Below are positions 22,477 through 36,552 of a stretch of 64,000 nt of DNA, piece after piece (the first letter of the stretch is position 1; every line of letters begins with the position of its first letter). The translations under genes and the position numbers were made by a program. The DNA comes from Helopsaltes ochotensis. Its lineage: Eukaryota; Chordata; Aves; Passeriformes; Locustellidae. The notes under the pieces were generated by a model, which was not told the DNA's origin, ran no database searches, and worked only from the letters and a program-made list of their open reading frames with translations. The DNA lies in the NCBI GenBank assembly GCA_013400155.1, contig VXBM01000128.1:1038321-1102320 (forward strand). Direction: 5' to 3'.

Positions 22477-25400
22477 AAGTCAAATTTGCTTTTATTAGTC
22501 TGTCATGCAACTAAAAAATTAAACATACATTTTTAAAATAGTGAGCTAACTAGGGAATATTGTTTAAGGATATCTTGCTGGATGGAGTGTCAAGATACCA
22601 AAACCTTGCTGAAGCAATGGAAGCAACCCAAGAAGTTGGGTAAGTCCACTCACAAATAGCTTGTTGTCATGGCAGGTAGGCTGTGCACTGTAGCTTGAAT
22701 CTTTCAGTGAATGATGTAAATGTATCCTAAACCACAGAGTGAGAAAAGCTCAAGAAAAACTAAGCTTTCTCATGAACATGTGATCCCAGTTTGTGATCAA
22801 ACTGGATCCTAATTCTGAGTCTCAAACTGGTGTATTTGCATGCCAAAAGTCTTTGTGTAGCCAGTTCCTTCAGACATGCTTTGGTCAGATTATTGCCATT
22901 TAAGTTTGGGAACTTAACAAAGAAGCCCAAAAGCATAATCAATCCCCTTTGACTTCCAGTTCAATTCCAGTTCAACCACGGATCTCCCTCTGAAGAGGCA
23001 AGAAGCATAGGTGAATTAGGGTCAACCTCAGCATCTCAGTTGAGCATAAATAACTGAATATGAGGCCTCTATGTCTACTTTGTCTAAAAATTCTGTTCCT
23101 GGAATAATATTTAGGCAATGGTTACAGACATGGCCATGGCATCCTGTCTTAAAATAGGCTGTGCAGTGCTGCCCCTGGTTCTTTCTAACCCTCCTGCAAC
23201 ACAGATATCTGTGAACTACAGATGGACAAGTGGCAGCTCCAAAGACCCTTGAGATTACTCTCTGTAAAAAAACCAGGCAATACAAGAGACTCACTCTCAG
23301 ATGCCTTCCACACCACACAACTGATAAATGCTTTTCATTCAGAGAAAAAGGTAATAAAATCAGCCATATACATTTTATGCACCACCTCACTGTAGCCAAA
23401 CACCACCAGCCTTCTTAGCATCTCATTTCCCATAACGAGATGCTCAGATAACATTTGTCAAAAACAATTTCTGTGTCATCAGTGGTGGATTTCTCACAAC
23501 ACATACCATGCTGCTCACATGACAGGCTCATGGAGCCCCAGGAGATTATGTGAAATGAAATGGCTGCAGAGGAAATGGCAGGAGGCCTGAAGGGGCACGC
23601 AAGAAAATGAGTAATTTGCCTAAATTCCTTCCAGTAAGGAAATGCTGCAGAGAGATCTGCGCTTTTGGGATATCTGGCTGTGTTCTTGAATCATTTGGCA
23701 CAACCCATGGTCAGAGCACACAGCCCTGTGGGACCTTGTCCGCATTCCGCCCTTCAGTGCTCGAAGAGTGCTCGGTGCTTCAGCAAAACTTGTGCTCTGA
23801 TCTTTACACGTGCCAAGAAGTCTGTTAGAAGTGTTTATGTATTGCAACATTAAGTGCTTGGTAAATTGCCACATCATTTTGTTCTTTCAGTGCTCCCAAA
23901 TCCACATCATTCATCTTTCTCCTGCAAGGCCAAGCCCCCCAACAAACTTGCTGAATGCACTTAGCTCCAAATTAACACTCTGTAAAAACAGTTCCTCCCT
24001 TCTTCACAAATGGTGTTATATGTAAAATCTACACCCAAAGTTAATTTCTTGCTGACCTTGTGCTGATTAATGCAAATTAAATTACATGCTAATTGCCCCA
24101 AATGGTTTGCATGCAGCCCAGAAATCAGTTCTTTTTGATGGTGGTAAAACATATTTGCGATTTTTTTACACAATGGTTACATTAAGTCATTGTTAGTCTT
24201 ACAGCATCTTAAAAAGTCAGATGGTTTTCTGGCACTTTTTAGAAAGCAAGGAAAAAAAATAACCTAGGAAAAAAACATTATTAAGTTCTGATCCACTCTT
24301 GTAGAAACCTCACTTGTACCTCATGGGAGGAATTTTATGGCTCGTTCAGAGCTCAGGCTCCAAGATGCATTTTACAAAACCTTGAGCCAGTTTTGTTAAA
24401 CCCGTCACTCCCTAATCCCCTTGTGCTTGTCAGCAGAGCACACAGGCACTTGATTTTGGACGTCTGATTTGATAACGGGTGGGGGAAGAAGGGAGGGAAA
24501 CAGGGACTGCTATTTTAGACAGATCCTGCAATATTCTTGCAATTTAAGTAAGAACAAGGAATATTTCAAACAGTGATGCTGGGCAGAGGAGCTCTTAGAA
24601 AGGGGCTGTGTTCCAGGGTTCAAGGTTGTTTTGGTACCAAGTCTAAATCCCAGTCATCCTGATGTTTGATGGTTTTCTGGGGCTCTGGGTGGCATTTGGC
24701 AGGGGGATCAAATGCAGAAACAGATAGTGCTTAGATCCTCAGCGCTCCCAGGAGTGGCTGACATCTATACTACAAATGCATTTTGCATTTATATCCAGCA
24801 GTGGAGATAAAAAATAAAATTTGATTGATGTCATGAGGAAGCTAGTGAAAAAAAGAACCCTAACCATGGTGTTCTCCAAGGGAACTGTGTCTTCTTCACA
24901 GGTGCTGCCATGAGTTGTCACGCTCCACTCCATAGTTTATCCCAAAGTAGGTTAATAAGGTTATGCCCATTTTATAGAAGAAATGGTGACACAGAAATAT
25001 GAAAATTGATTGCCCTCATGCATAATGGGGCAGGGCTGAAAATTGATTTAACTGGGAGAAGATTAAAGCACCCACCTGAACTCTCAAGTCAAAGGAGGAT
25101 TTAGACCCCCTCTGTCCTGTCCATGGGCAATACATGCCCAAACCATAAAAGCACACACCAGCTACTCCACAAGTTCCCATTCACACAGAACATCCTTAGC
25201 CTGGCAGCAGGACCTGAGACCTGGCAGCAAACAGTCCAAATTCCACAATACCCAGGCTCTAAACATTAGCTCATAGCAAGGACAAGGGAGGTTAAAGACA
25301 CACACCATGGTTATTCCTATTCTACTCATCCAAGGAATGATCAAATAGGACAAACTGATAAAAGATGACATATATGTGGTAAACCTTAGTGAATCTGACA

Positions 25401-28400
25401 TCTAAGAATGTTCACTTGATTTTTTTGTAAGTCTTTTCCATCATTGTTCCAATTTTGATCCATTTTCTCCCTCCTTTCCCTAATACCCATGTCCCTGTTC
25501 GACCTGATTTTGGTAGCAAACCTCCTCCTTTCTTAGATATTCTTAACTATGACTTCTGTTAGAAGCTGAGGCTGCCAAAATCACTGCCCCCTGCACTAAA
25601 GAGGGTACAATTCACTTGATTTTAACTATGAGTTCAAAGAAGCTTAAAAACCAATATCTGAGCTTTACTCCTGAAATCAGAGATGAAAGTGTGGTCACTA
25701 CCACCAAGGGCTCTGCTCTACAGCAGCAACCCTGAGGGGTCTGTGCTGTTGAGTAATAAAAGTATTCCCTCTCCAAAGTGTCTCCTGAGCAGAGAATGTC
25801 GTTTCACACTCTGCTAAATTATGTGTGATGGGTCTGTCTCTAGGATTACTCTGTAGAAGAGACGTCTTGGAGGCTGCCAGATTCATTAAACATCTTCAGT
25901 GGGACTTCATGGGGGCCTTTCACTTACCCTGAACAAACAACAAACACACCCTTTGTGCTCAAGAACAAAGGGAGTTTTTGCACTTTTGTTTGATGTCAGT
26001 CACAACTGGAGATTAAAGCTTCTGCTCTGTGGATTTCAAAGTTGTTTCCCCCCTCCAAAGCTGCTCCTCTCGCTTTTTGCTAGGCACTTCAAAAAGGTTT
26101 ACAGCTATAAAAACCCAAACAGAACAATATTAATAACAATCAGCTTCAGAAATGCTACGCTTTTTTGGCATTTGAATGCATTTCACTCATAGATACAACT
26201 GAGAAAACAAAGTACAGGAGTAACATATGCAGGAACTCTGTTATTCTTAATCACACTGCATCAGGGACTGGAAAATTGGATTTGTAAAAAGGAATTTTTG
26301 TGTTAAAATTGAAGCATGGTAGGGTCTGACCCACTGAAAAAATGGGTCCCTTCTGAATCTAGACTTGGGGAGTAACTGTTTCTGTTTTCCTAGCAAAGGA
26401 TGCAAATGGAGAAACATATTAAGCCCCAACAAAACCTAAGTCATTGCTTCTCTTAAAGCCTCCATGCTCTGATGAGAATCAGAGATGGATGTTCACTTGT
26501 ATATCCTACAGATGGCTTAATTTTGATGCCATTTCTGAACTGTGCAGTGTGTCCCTGTCACTAAACACCCATCTTTCAGAAAAAGCATCCTAAACTAAGC
26601 AGGAAGATGTCTGGGGAAAGGTTACACCTCTTGTCATCTCAGGGACAACCAAACAAACATTCCCATCTAACAGGGGACCTTCAGCAAGAGTCCACCACCC
26701 TCATGTGTCGTTACAGGATATCTAAAGGGAAACAAGGAGAGCTGCTATAAAAGGTGAAGAAAGAAGAGCAGGTATTATCCAATTTGGGAAAGAAACAAAT
26801 CACATCAGGAAAACAAAAGAACCCTTTGGAATGTCACAATCAGTACCCAAAATTAATGCTTTGATTGTATAGGAGCCTCTTTCTCACCTCTGATCTGTAA
26901 TGCATAATAATTTTGAGAAGGAGCAGCAGGAAGGAGTGACTGATGGAAAATGTCTTTCAAAGCAGAGGACTAAGTGTTTCTACAATTTATCTGGGCAAGA
27001 AGGTGTGCATTTTAGCTGGCCTGGATCTAAAGCCTCTTTAAGGACTGCATGAGTATGATTTTATGTTTCTTATACCATGTTCTTTACCATAACCCATCAG
27101 TGAGGAAAAAATGCCTCTGCTTCCCACCTAAAACAACAGATTTTATGGAACATGGTTTGTTGTTTCTCTCCCTCTCAAGTAAATCTTTCTATACTGCCTT
27201 TGAACTAGGTGCCTGTTCAGTCTTCTAGATCTTTCTCACATTGACACCATGCCCCCACTATATGTATTTCTTAGAGAAGTTGAGCCATATGATTTTACAT
27301 GCTTTTGACCAGATGCCAGAGCATGGCTGATCAGAAAACATATAGAAATGTGTGCAGTGATTTCAAATATGCCAAACCAGTGGTTAATGGAAGCACTTGT
27401 GGATTTGATTTCTCATTTAAAGCCCTTTCTCTTCCAGTCATGTTTAGAAGTGTTGAAATGGTCAAAAAATCGTGATATTTGGAATTTCTTTCAAGAAATA
27501 CCATAGGAAACATTATGAAGCCGAGGAATTAGGGGATGATTGGGAAAATTCTATGAGGGCATGATTTTTGCTTGCCAGTTCTTGCACTGGTCCATCTGAT
27601 GGCACCCAAGTATCTTATGTACAGCATCTGCATTTTCTGATTATGCTATACAAAGAATAGGTGATAAAATATATTTCAAGTTCTTCATGTTTGATTATTT
27701 AAGAGAAGACTATAAATTTAGCAATTACTCAGAGGCCCACCTTATTTCACTTGCTTAGTAGTTTCAGTATGAAATGATCTAATTATCACAAGCAGCAGTA
27801 AACATGGTTAAATCCTCGATTTTGTGTCAGCATACTCTCCTTTAGACATAAATTATGCAGAAAGCCTCACCAAAAGATATGAGCTGATACATATTGGTAG
27901 CACACTGCCTTAATGCACAGCAGCCCCATCATTAATATTAGGCTTGCTTTAAATAATGAAACAAAAATAAAAATGTTTCCCAGAGGACAGAAACCATAAA
28001 GATGTAAAGTTGGAGTGTAGGCAAGAAAACAAGTTGTGTAGTTCAGAGCATCTTCATAAGCATTAAGCAAGCAGCCAGGGGATGTACTCGAGGGGTTTCA
28101 GTTCCACAGGAGCTTTCTCATTCACTTTTGTGTAGTTTATATTGGAGTTGATCATATTGAAATTCATTGTTACAATCTAAGACACTTTTACAATATGCAG
28201 ATCACTCATGCTGTGGATTCTTACTGTACCATAGTATCTCAACCTCCTTTTTCCAGTCCATAAAGCTACACTGGGAGGGAGGGAAAGATCCTACTTAGAA
28301 ATGGGGACAGCTGTTATAGGTGTGGGGCTAGGAAATGTGCCTGGACCCAAGTTGCCCACAGATGGCAAGCGGAAGAAATGAGAACACACACAGTGAAGGT

Positions 28401-30411
28401 TGTATCCTGACCAGTCAGGATGAAGCCAGGGAGGGCAGACAGATCTGGTAGGACAGAAATGCTCAGAGACCCCACCATTTAAATGCTTGCTGAGGTGGAA
28501 GTACAGGAGTGCCAGTGGAGACATTTTGCAAAAAGTTTTCCGAGATCATGTGTGACTTCTCTCATCAGCTTCGTCAGCTCTCATTGCTTCTACTCGGCTG
28601 CACTTCTAACCCATGAGTATAGGATAGTCGCACAGAATAGATGAGAGCTGGCACCCCAGGTTCTGTGTATCACCAATGCTTGGGTGGCCTTCAAGGTTGG
28701 TCAGGTGACTGTCCTCCTGGGCTGAAATGCCTGTGTCTAGAGGGCATCCCACTGCTCTCCATTTGATCAGCTCTCAGAGGTGGAAAGAAAAACTTGCCAA
28801 GTTCATGTGCTTGGATTGAGGCACAGCGCAAGGAAACAGGCATACAACAGCACAGCATGGAAAATCCAATCCTTGGCCTTAGTGCCAGGCAGGATAAAAG
28901 ACATCCTATGCTTTTCCAGAGTCTGAAATTCATACGCCATAGATCATTTCAAGAAGTCAAGGCCTCAAGGAAAGGGTTATCTAACATTTCATAATAGTAA
29001 AAGAATCTATTCCATATTCTGCCTAGTGCAGTTCAACTTCACTTCATTGCAAAGTTCTTTGAAGCCCTTGACCCCTACTTTCTGAAACAGAAGAAGGGAA
29101 GTAAAACATATGTTCAAAACAGATTATGATATTCAGCTGCTCCTAGAAAATTCTCTATGCAGCACCAGTAGATCAAATTATTTTCATTATATCATTTGGT
29201 CGCAAAGAATGGTGACATAATTAGGGAGCTAAATAGCAACAGTTTCCTTCTGGTAAATTTGCTGTAGCTAATTTTGTTAATAAGACTGAAAATTGTTTTA
29301 CGCTTATTCGATATGTTAAGTTTACCGAATACTAAAACAAATCAGAACCTTTAAATTAATTTTTGTTTCATTTCCAAAGGAATCAATGTCATTATTAATC
29401 ATAAAAGGAGTGCCGAGTCAGAGGATGATAAATCTCCTTTGGGCTTATTTGACTTTCATATTTATGGTTTGGATAAGGTTATTATGAAGGAATTTTCAAG
29501 AAATGATTGAGGAGCAAAGGGAGGAGAGTGAGCTAGGGAATACTATGCTTGGATGCTGTGCTACTATCAGCTGCAGAAGAATGCATGCAACCACTCTGAT
29601 TTCTTTATGTTCTGTAGAGTTAAGCATGGCAAAAGTGTTCAAAATAAAACAAACTGCTCAGACTACCAGGATGCAGAGCCTTAAGATGTGCATTTTCAAA
29701 CCAATATGGTCAAGTGGATTTGCAAGAAAGCAGGAGAGGAGATCTGGGGCACATAGCTGCTATTTGAGCTACACCTCTACGAGTGACTCTGCGGCAATGC
29801 GGTGAAGTGTCCTGGATAAATGTGCCCAGTTTTCACAAAGCCAGTGCTGCCCACATCACTTTTTACATACTTTGACAGGATAAGGTCAATGCCCATTGGC
29901 TCTGCAAGGAGTGGAGGATGTCACTGAAGTTGCTGCTGTCACCGTAACGTTCCAGCTCGGCTTTGGGAGGTGGCAGTCCTTGGTCCCTGTGCCAAGGAGC
30001 TCCATGCTCACTCACTCACCATTAACTCCATCCTTTAAAATCAGCACAAACAGTACTCCCAGTTTAAGTGCTGTACTTGATTTTTACTATTGTCTTGAAA
30101 GGGAAACACGTGGCATGTTATGCTGAGATATCAGTAATCAGATTTTTTCCCTAGAACCCATCAAGCTTTCTGCTGAAGAGGATTTTGATAAAAGGTGAAA
30201 GCAAACCATGCTTGAATGTGGATCTGAATTCTGCCTGTATCTTTCTTTGGTTATTGAAGTAATCTCCCAAACTTTAGATCTGTGAAGTATGTAGCAAAAT
30301 CTTTTCTGCATCCATCCCACTTAAATGCTGTACCCACAGAAACAAAGCAACAAAACCCAGACATCCCTTCAACAGAGTCTGTTACAACTGCCTGACATCA
30401 AACCAGCTTTC
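22477..30411. other. Non-coding stretch
   Basis: About 8 kb without a gene, RNA or mobile element that I can recognise. AT-rich, with no long microsatellite. Open frames stay below about 125 codons and have no domain, splice context or codon pattern that supports coding. Confidence 0.5.
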
Positions 30412-30510
30412 AGCAGCCTGGTTTGGTGGAAGATGTCCATGGCAGGGAGTTGGGAACTAACTAGATGATCTTTAAGGTCCCCTACCACAACAAACCGTTC
30501 TATGATTCTA
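30412..30510 (+). mobile_element. CR1 LINE short 3' end, plus strand
   Basis: Matches only the last ~100 bases of CR1: AGCCTGGTTTGGTGGAAGATG, GAACTAACTAGATGATCTTTAAGGTCC, and a diverged tail ending TTCTATGATTCTA. It is strongly 5'-truncated. Confidence 0.85.
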
Positions 30511-33500
30511 CCTTTCTATGAAGCACCAAATAAATGTTTTCTGAACATATATAATGGAACACATTTCATTGAGAAAATAACAAAATTTAGATTATATTAA
30601 AATAGAAAAAAAAAATCATCAGGAATCTTACAAAACCATCCTTTGTCTTTTCTCATATCTTTTAAGAGATAAACCTATCAAAGAAAAATGTTATGATAAT
30701 GTATTGCCATGCTGAGTTAATTGTCCGTTGGAAGTTACTTAAGTGTACCTTAATGATATGTTTAAAGCCTTATTTTCAACTCTAATAGCTATTAATGGTA
30801 GCAAGAGAAAATGAAACCAATTTTCCCTAACTTAAAGTGGAGCTCTATTATGCATAAGTGAACAAAATTCTAAATATAACAAATTCTTTAGATATTTCAG
30901 CTAATGGGAACCCACACTGTCCATATTTCAGTCTAGCTACATACTACTTCCCAGGGAGCACTTACATAAAATCATGCAGTATCGAGTATGTCAGTATCAC
31001 AGAAGCTGGATTCATTACTTCAAATGGTATGAAATCATTCCCAAAGACCAAAACAGCTGAACTGATGAGAGAATGAAATTCCCAGAGGATTATTTCAATA
31101 TGAAAATGCATGGAGACACTGAATCTGATTTTCAAGGATTCCCTTCTCTACAGACAGAGAACAGCATTTCATACATAGTTGACCTCATGGATACAAAAGC
31201 TAAATATAGCTTAAAAGTTCCTAATAGCATTCAGAATGCCTAGAGTTTAAGAACTCATCACAGAAATATTTTTGGGTGCCACAAAGCCCATCCCCAAATA
31301 ATTTCCACTTATTTCAATTGCTCTACTACAATCTTCTATCTGCTTCCAGACAATGAAGGGCTTTTTCTGGTCTTGTGTGATTTAAAAGAATATTACAGTC
31401 TTGAATCATTTTTTGTCCCATAAGTCAAGCAGTATGACCAATTTAAGACAGAAAAATCTTCAACCTAACTGACCTTCTGTCCTGCAGAAGCCACGGGTGT
31501 GAGCAACTAATTGCAAGGTGTTTGCACGTTTTTCTTGAAAAGATGTTCTTTCCTAACTCATAAGTCAAAATAAATAAGATTGAACCTTTTCAATAGGAAA
31601 TGGCACAAATGACAGCATGACATCTTCCACACTATCCCAAGTCTTTCAAACTTGATAATTTCATTAAGGTATTTAAGTGTCCAATAATTTCATAATAAAA
31701 CACACAGAGAAAATTGTTAGTAATGTGAAAATCGGCCCTTGTCAGTCATTACAGGTTCAGAAACTTTCCTTTACGTGACAAAAGAAAAATTTTTACTTTC
31801 ATCACTGATCTGCTTCTTGCATTAGCACTTCTGAAACAGGCCTGTGAAACCTAATTCCTCCTATTCCATTTTCATTAAGAAAAAAAATTGCAAGTCATCT
31901 TCTGTACCTTGGGAGCAAGGTACTCGTTAGGAAAAGCTGTTTTACTCAATCATCAGGTTTCAATATTCTTAAATTAAGCTACTCCTAAATCTTACAGCTA
32001 TATACTTCACTTCAGTAAAATCACTTAAAAGAGGGAGACTTTTAATGTCAGATATGTTGCAGTGTTAAATCTTCTGTGTGATTATTTTGCTAAGAGCCCA
32101 GAAATGGGGTATGAACCTCCCAAATGACAACACATGCTTTTGCTTATGGATTTTTAAAGCTAAATTAGGGTCATTTTTTTGTTTTGTTTTGTTTTTTCTT
32201 TTATGGCATTTAAAATCAATCGTCATATAGAACCAGATAAGCTTTATAACCAAATATCTCTACATCTACACATCTGAAAGAACATATGTGTAGTTGTTTG
32301 ATGCTGCCCACTAAACAAACAACATAGACCTCCAAGGAGAAGGTAAACTCCCCTGAACCTGAACAATCCTACCATGTGCACGTGGTAGGAGGCAACACAT
32401 GCTGGAGGCAGTGGTGGCTTGATGAAAGATTAAATAATGAATGTGATTCCTAGAAGTACGGACATACATTTTTTTTCTCCTTGGGAATAGAACTCTGTGC
32501 TATTTTTGTCATGTAAAGGATGGCAATATTCTGGTATATATGCCCCCAGAATTTATTAAGATTAATGAAGTAGACAGTAGTCATGCAAGACTTCCAGCTG
32601 CCAAATTGCCCTCCTCTTTGTAAGGAAGGTCTCACCTGAGCAAGGATTTGAAACTTGGATGTTCACATTAAAAAATCTGACGGTTTTGTTAACTAAGCTT
32701 TCCAGGTCCATTTGAGCTCTCACTGGCATTAGGCTGCAAAAGAATGGGTCAAAGTTCAAATGTTCCTTCCTTTGCTAAAGGAAGCCTTTAGTAAAAGTAG
32801 AGTGATTTGTACCATTTCAAGACAAAGCAGTGTTCACATTCACTACTGTCATTATCTTTAAACCCTTGCCAAAAAAGCTGCAGATTTTCACTCGTGAAGT
32901 GAAAGAACAGAAGAGAAGAAGGAGGAAATGTTATGCTGTGTAAACAAATACTCTACCTGAAGGGGAATAAAAAAAGCACCAAAAATGCAGTCAAATATTT
33001 ACACTTGGGAAGATTCAGGCAAAACATCAAATCAAGCTGTACTGTTAAGAGCCCTGTTCTCTTCCTGTCTTTTTATTTTCTTTTTTCTTTTTTTGCTTCC
33101 TTTTGTATGTCCTTTTCTTCTGCTCCTTTTTTGCATAGCAAGTTGCAGCTACAGAGAAAGATCATCTACAAAGCCACTAAGATGGAGCTGGTGGCTGGTT
33201 GTGGATTCCAGGATGGCCAAAGATCAGCCTTGTGGAAGGAGTTACAGCAGCCTGGATGAAGCCTTTATAAAATCCATTCATGTTCCTAAAAATATATCAA
33301 AATTTTTGGCATCCCAGGTCTTTGTTTTCCTTCTTGTGTGTTTTATAAACTGATTTAATTGTTTTGGAAGCCACATCCTTCCTTTAAAGTAAATAGTTTG
33401 TAAGGTCTAATTTTTTTCATTGATTTTTGTTTTGTGGGGAAAATTAAGTCCCAAGTCTTTGGCGATATGTCAAGTTGTATTTCAAGTAGACACTTGGTGC

Positions 33501-34072
33501 AGAAAAGGTCTGGATTAGTGGTGCCCAAAATACTACAGAGTGTTCTTAAGGTCATTCCATAAAGCGCCTGTGTGTCTGATAATCACAGTAACACAAACAC
33601 TCTCCTGTTGGAGTCTGTGTCTACCACCTAACTTCAGAGTAATTGCTCCTCAGCTGGGGAAGAAAATGAAGTGAACAACATAGTATTATTATTATTATTT
33701 TAACAAAAAGGCACTAAAAATCAATATTTTATAATGGTAAAAACCAGTTCTTGACAGAGGGTTATACTCCCCTTGACCAAACAAGCAGCAGTATTTTAAA
33801 ATGGCCAAAAGAATTGGTTTTGAATATATTTTGGGGAAGTAAAAAAATAAACAATTATTTCCATTTGTTTTCCATCACAATCTATTTTCCTTTTCACTGC
33901 TCTTTTTAAAAACATCACCAAATAATTAAAATATTCAAAAGAATATATTTAGAAGACCGTCACATAGGAAGATGACATCTTACAGAAAAAGGATTTATTT
34001 CTCTGTATATACAGATAATTGATAGTTTCCATACCACCAAGCCTGTCTGTGTGTTTTACTCTGAAACAAAAA
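30511..34072. other. Non-coding stretch
   Basis: No gene recognised. It holds an (ATT)n microsatellite at 33685-33700, a (TTTTG)-like tract at 32174-32203 and a pyrimidine-rich tract at 33058-33105. A weak tRNA-like or SINE-like stretch on the minus strand is noted at 32630-32740. Confidence 0.5.
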
Positions 34073-34102
34073 TGTTTCTAGACCTAGCTAGGTCTAGAAA
34101 CA
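34073..34102. other. Perfect 30-bp palindrome
   Basis: The left arm TGTTTCTAGACCTAG is followed directly by its exact reverse complement, with no spacer. Both flanking bases are A, so symmetry stops there. No known binding site was recognised. Confidence 0.95.
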
Positions 34103-34453
34103 AGATTAAGGGTGACCCATAATCCCCTTTTATCACTCACCAAATCAGGCACTTGCTTCAAAAAATACTCAATTGCCAAAACAAAACAATTAGTAATATC
34201 AAACAAAGCATTGTCTTTCCACGATTTCCCTCTGGCACATCCACATTCGTCTGCCTGTCTCACAGATTTTCAGATGCTCTGACTGTCCATTCCTCTTAAA
34301 GATTATTGAGAGCATCAATCCCTCAGAAGATCCGAAAAATCTGAAAAATTAGGGCTGCAATTGGGCAGCTCTAATTAGTGGATACTTCTGAAATATTGGG
34401 CATTTCGAAGGTTTCACAGGAGTTGTATGCACAGTTGCCACACTTTAAAAATT

Positions 34454-34510
34454 TTTGTTTGTTTGTTTGTTTGTTTGTGGGTGGGTTTTTGTTGTTGTTG
34501 TTGTTGTTTT
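34454..34510. repeat. Compound (TTTG)n / (GTT)n microsatellite
   Basis: About six TTTG units (34454-34478), a short GTGGGTGGG link, then about six GTT units (34491-34507). Confidence 0.9.
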
Positions 34511-35689
34511 TACTTTTTATGTCCTAGTAGAAGAGAAATAGAAGCTTTACCAGCACTAGAGAAGTCAAGGACGACATGGCTATCAGTGCTGCTCTGCATG
34601 GAAGAGCTGCAGACACAGACTGATCTATTTTTTTGCAGCATAATAGATGGGATTTTCCATAGAGCCCCAAGAGGCACGAAAGCAAACCAGGAGCAGTGAC
34701 ACCAGCTGCCCTACACAATGCTCGACAGTGCTCACAGCAGACATTTTGCCTTATCCACATTGTCTGGCCCCAAATCTGAATCCTCCCCCTGCACCATCCT
34801 CTGATGTACCTAAGGCAGGAGCAGCTGGTAGCTCAACACCCCAGATTTCCTCTTTGCAAAGAAAGGGAGGCCACCATCTCCCCTTTGCCTGCAGTAAGGA
34901 CAAGGTTAGCAGATTTTGCGTCATGTTGCCTTGAATAAACCCACTCCTAGAAAGGGCACCAACACAGTTTGGGGGCCTGTCAAAGTCCTGTGCTCAAGCT
35001 TCCCTATGAGCACTGCAAAGCAGAAAACCCTATTTGGCACTGAAATATATATAGGCAGTGTTCCCACTCCCTCACACACGTATCACCTTTATGTTCCAGA
35101 CATCATGTGCAGGGAGCTGAATATAGGTGTAAATTCTTTCCTACAGCTGCTTTATATTCCAGAGAGACATAAAAAAGACTTTAATGTAGAAGATAATCAC
35201 CCTTCTCATTCCCACACTCGTGTGAGTATTATGTGAACAAACTCCTGAGAAAAATGTGTTATGGATGCTTTATGTATTGAGCCGCTTTACTGTTACCCAT
35301 AAAGCAGCTTTAGAGCAGTGTCAGTGATTTTCTTTGGTATATTAGTTTTATTATTGTAGCCCCCATTGTCCCTCCTCATGCACAAGGATAACTTTAAAGA
35401 CCAAAGAGCCTACAATCTTCCTTAATTATATCAGTATAAATAAGATCAGAAGTTTGTTCTGTTCCTTCATTTCCCAGCACACTGTTAGTGTCAGTTTAGG
35501 TAACTTTTCAAGTGATTCTTTCACAGTGAAATTCAATGGACTTATTTAAGTTCAATATGTTTTAATATTATACTTTCAAGAAAGGAGAAAAGTCTTTTTC
35601 CTCTGGAGTGGTTTATTTTGTAGCAAATGGGCTATCAGACATCAATGGGAACACTTTAACATTTTTGTTGGCAACACAGACAGTGGATT
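34511..35689. other. Non-coding stretch
   Basis: Frames of 80-106 codons occur on both strands but overlap each other and show no domain. Nothing else was recognised. Confidence 0.5.
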
Positions 35690-36552
35690 GAATGCAACCT
35701 CATCCCAACACTGAGCCGTGTGGTGCAGTAGACATCCTGCGGGGATGTCATCCAGAGGGACCTGGACAGGCTTGAGGGATAGAACTGTGCAAACATCATG
35801 AAGTTTGATGAACAAGAGTCATGAACAAGGCCAAGTGCACCTGGGTCGGGGCAATCCCAAGCACAGGCTGGGCAGAGAATGGATTGAGAGCAGCCCTGGG
35901 GTGAAGAACCTGGGGGTGTTGGGGGACACAAAGCTCAACATGACCCAGCAAGGTGTGCTCACATCCTAGAAAGCCAAACATGTCCTGGGCTGAATCAAGA
36001 GAAACGTGACCGCCAGGTCGAGGGAGGTGATCCTGCCCCTCTGCTCTAGTAGGGTCTGGGCCCTGGAAGAAGGACACGTCTCATGTTCCCAAAAAGCACA
36101 AGTCCAGAGGAGGACATGAAGATGATCACAATACTGGAGCACCTCTCCTATGGAGAAAGGCTGAGAGAATTGGAATTCTTGCGTCTGGAGAGGAAAAGGC
36201 TCTGGAGACCTTATAGCACCTCCCAGTACCGAAAAGGGGTTTGTAAGAGAGGTGGAGAAGGACTTTAAAAAAGGTGCATGAAGTGACAGCACAAGGGGCA
36301 ATGACTTCAAACTGCCAGAGAGTAGGTTTAGATTAGATATGAGGAAGAAATTCTTTACTGTGAGGGTGTTGAGACATTGGCACAGGTTGCCCAGAGAATT
36401 TGTAAATGCACCATCCTTGGAAGTGTTGAAGGCCAGGCTGGGCAGGGCTTGGAGCAACCTGGGATAATGGAAGGTGTCCCTGGCCACAGCAGGGGGTGGG
36501 AATAGGTGATCTTTAAGGTTCCTTCCAACCCAAATTATTCTGTGGTAATATG
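35690..36552 (+). mobile_element. CR1 LINE 3' fragment with RT C-terminal remnant, plus strand
   Basis: The most complete CR1 here. It holds the signatures GTGTGGTGCAG, CATCCAGAGGGACCTGGACAG, CACCTGGGTCGGGGCAATCC and GAGAATGGATTGAGAGCAGC of the ORF2 C-terminal region. A frame at 36110-36260 reads LEHLSYGERLRELEF, then the 3' UTR ends with CCTTCCAACCCAAATTATTC. Frames are shifted, so it is not functional. The 220-codon minus-strand frame at 35966-36628 is antisense to it. Confidence 0.92.
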
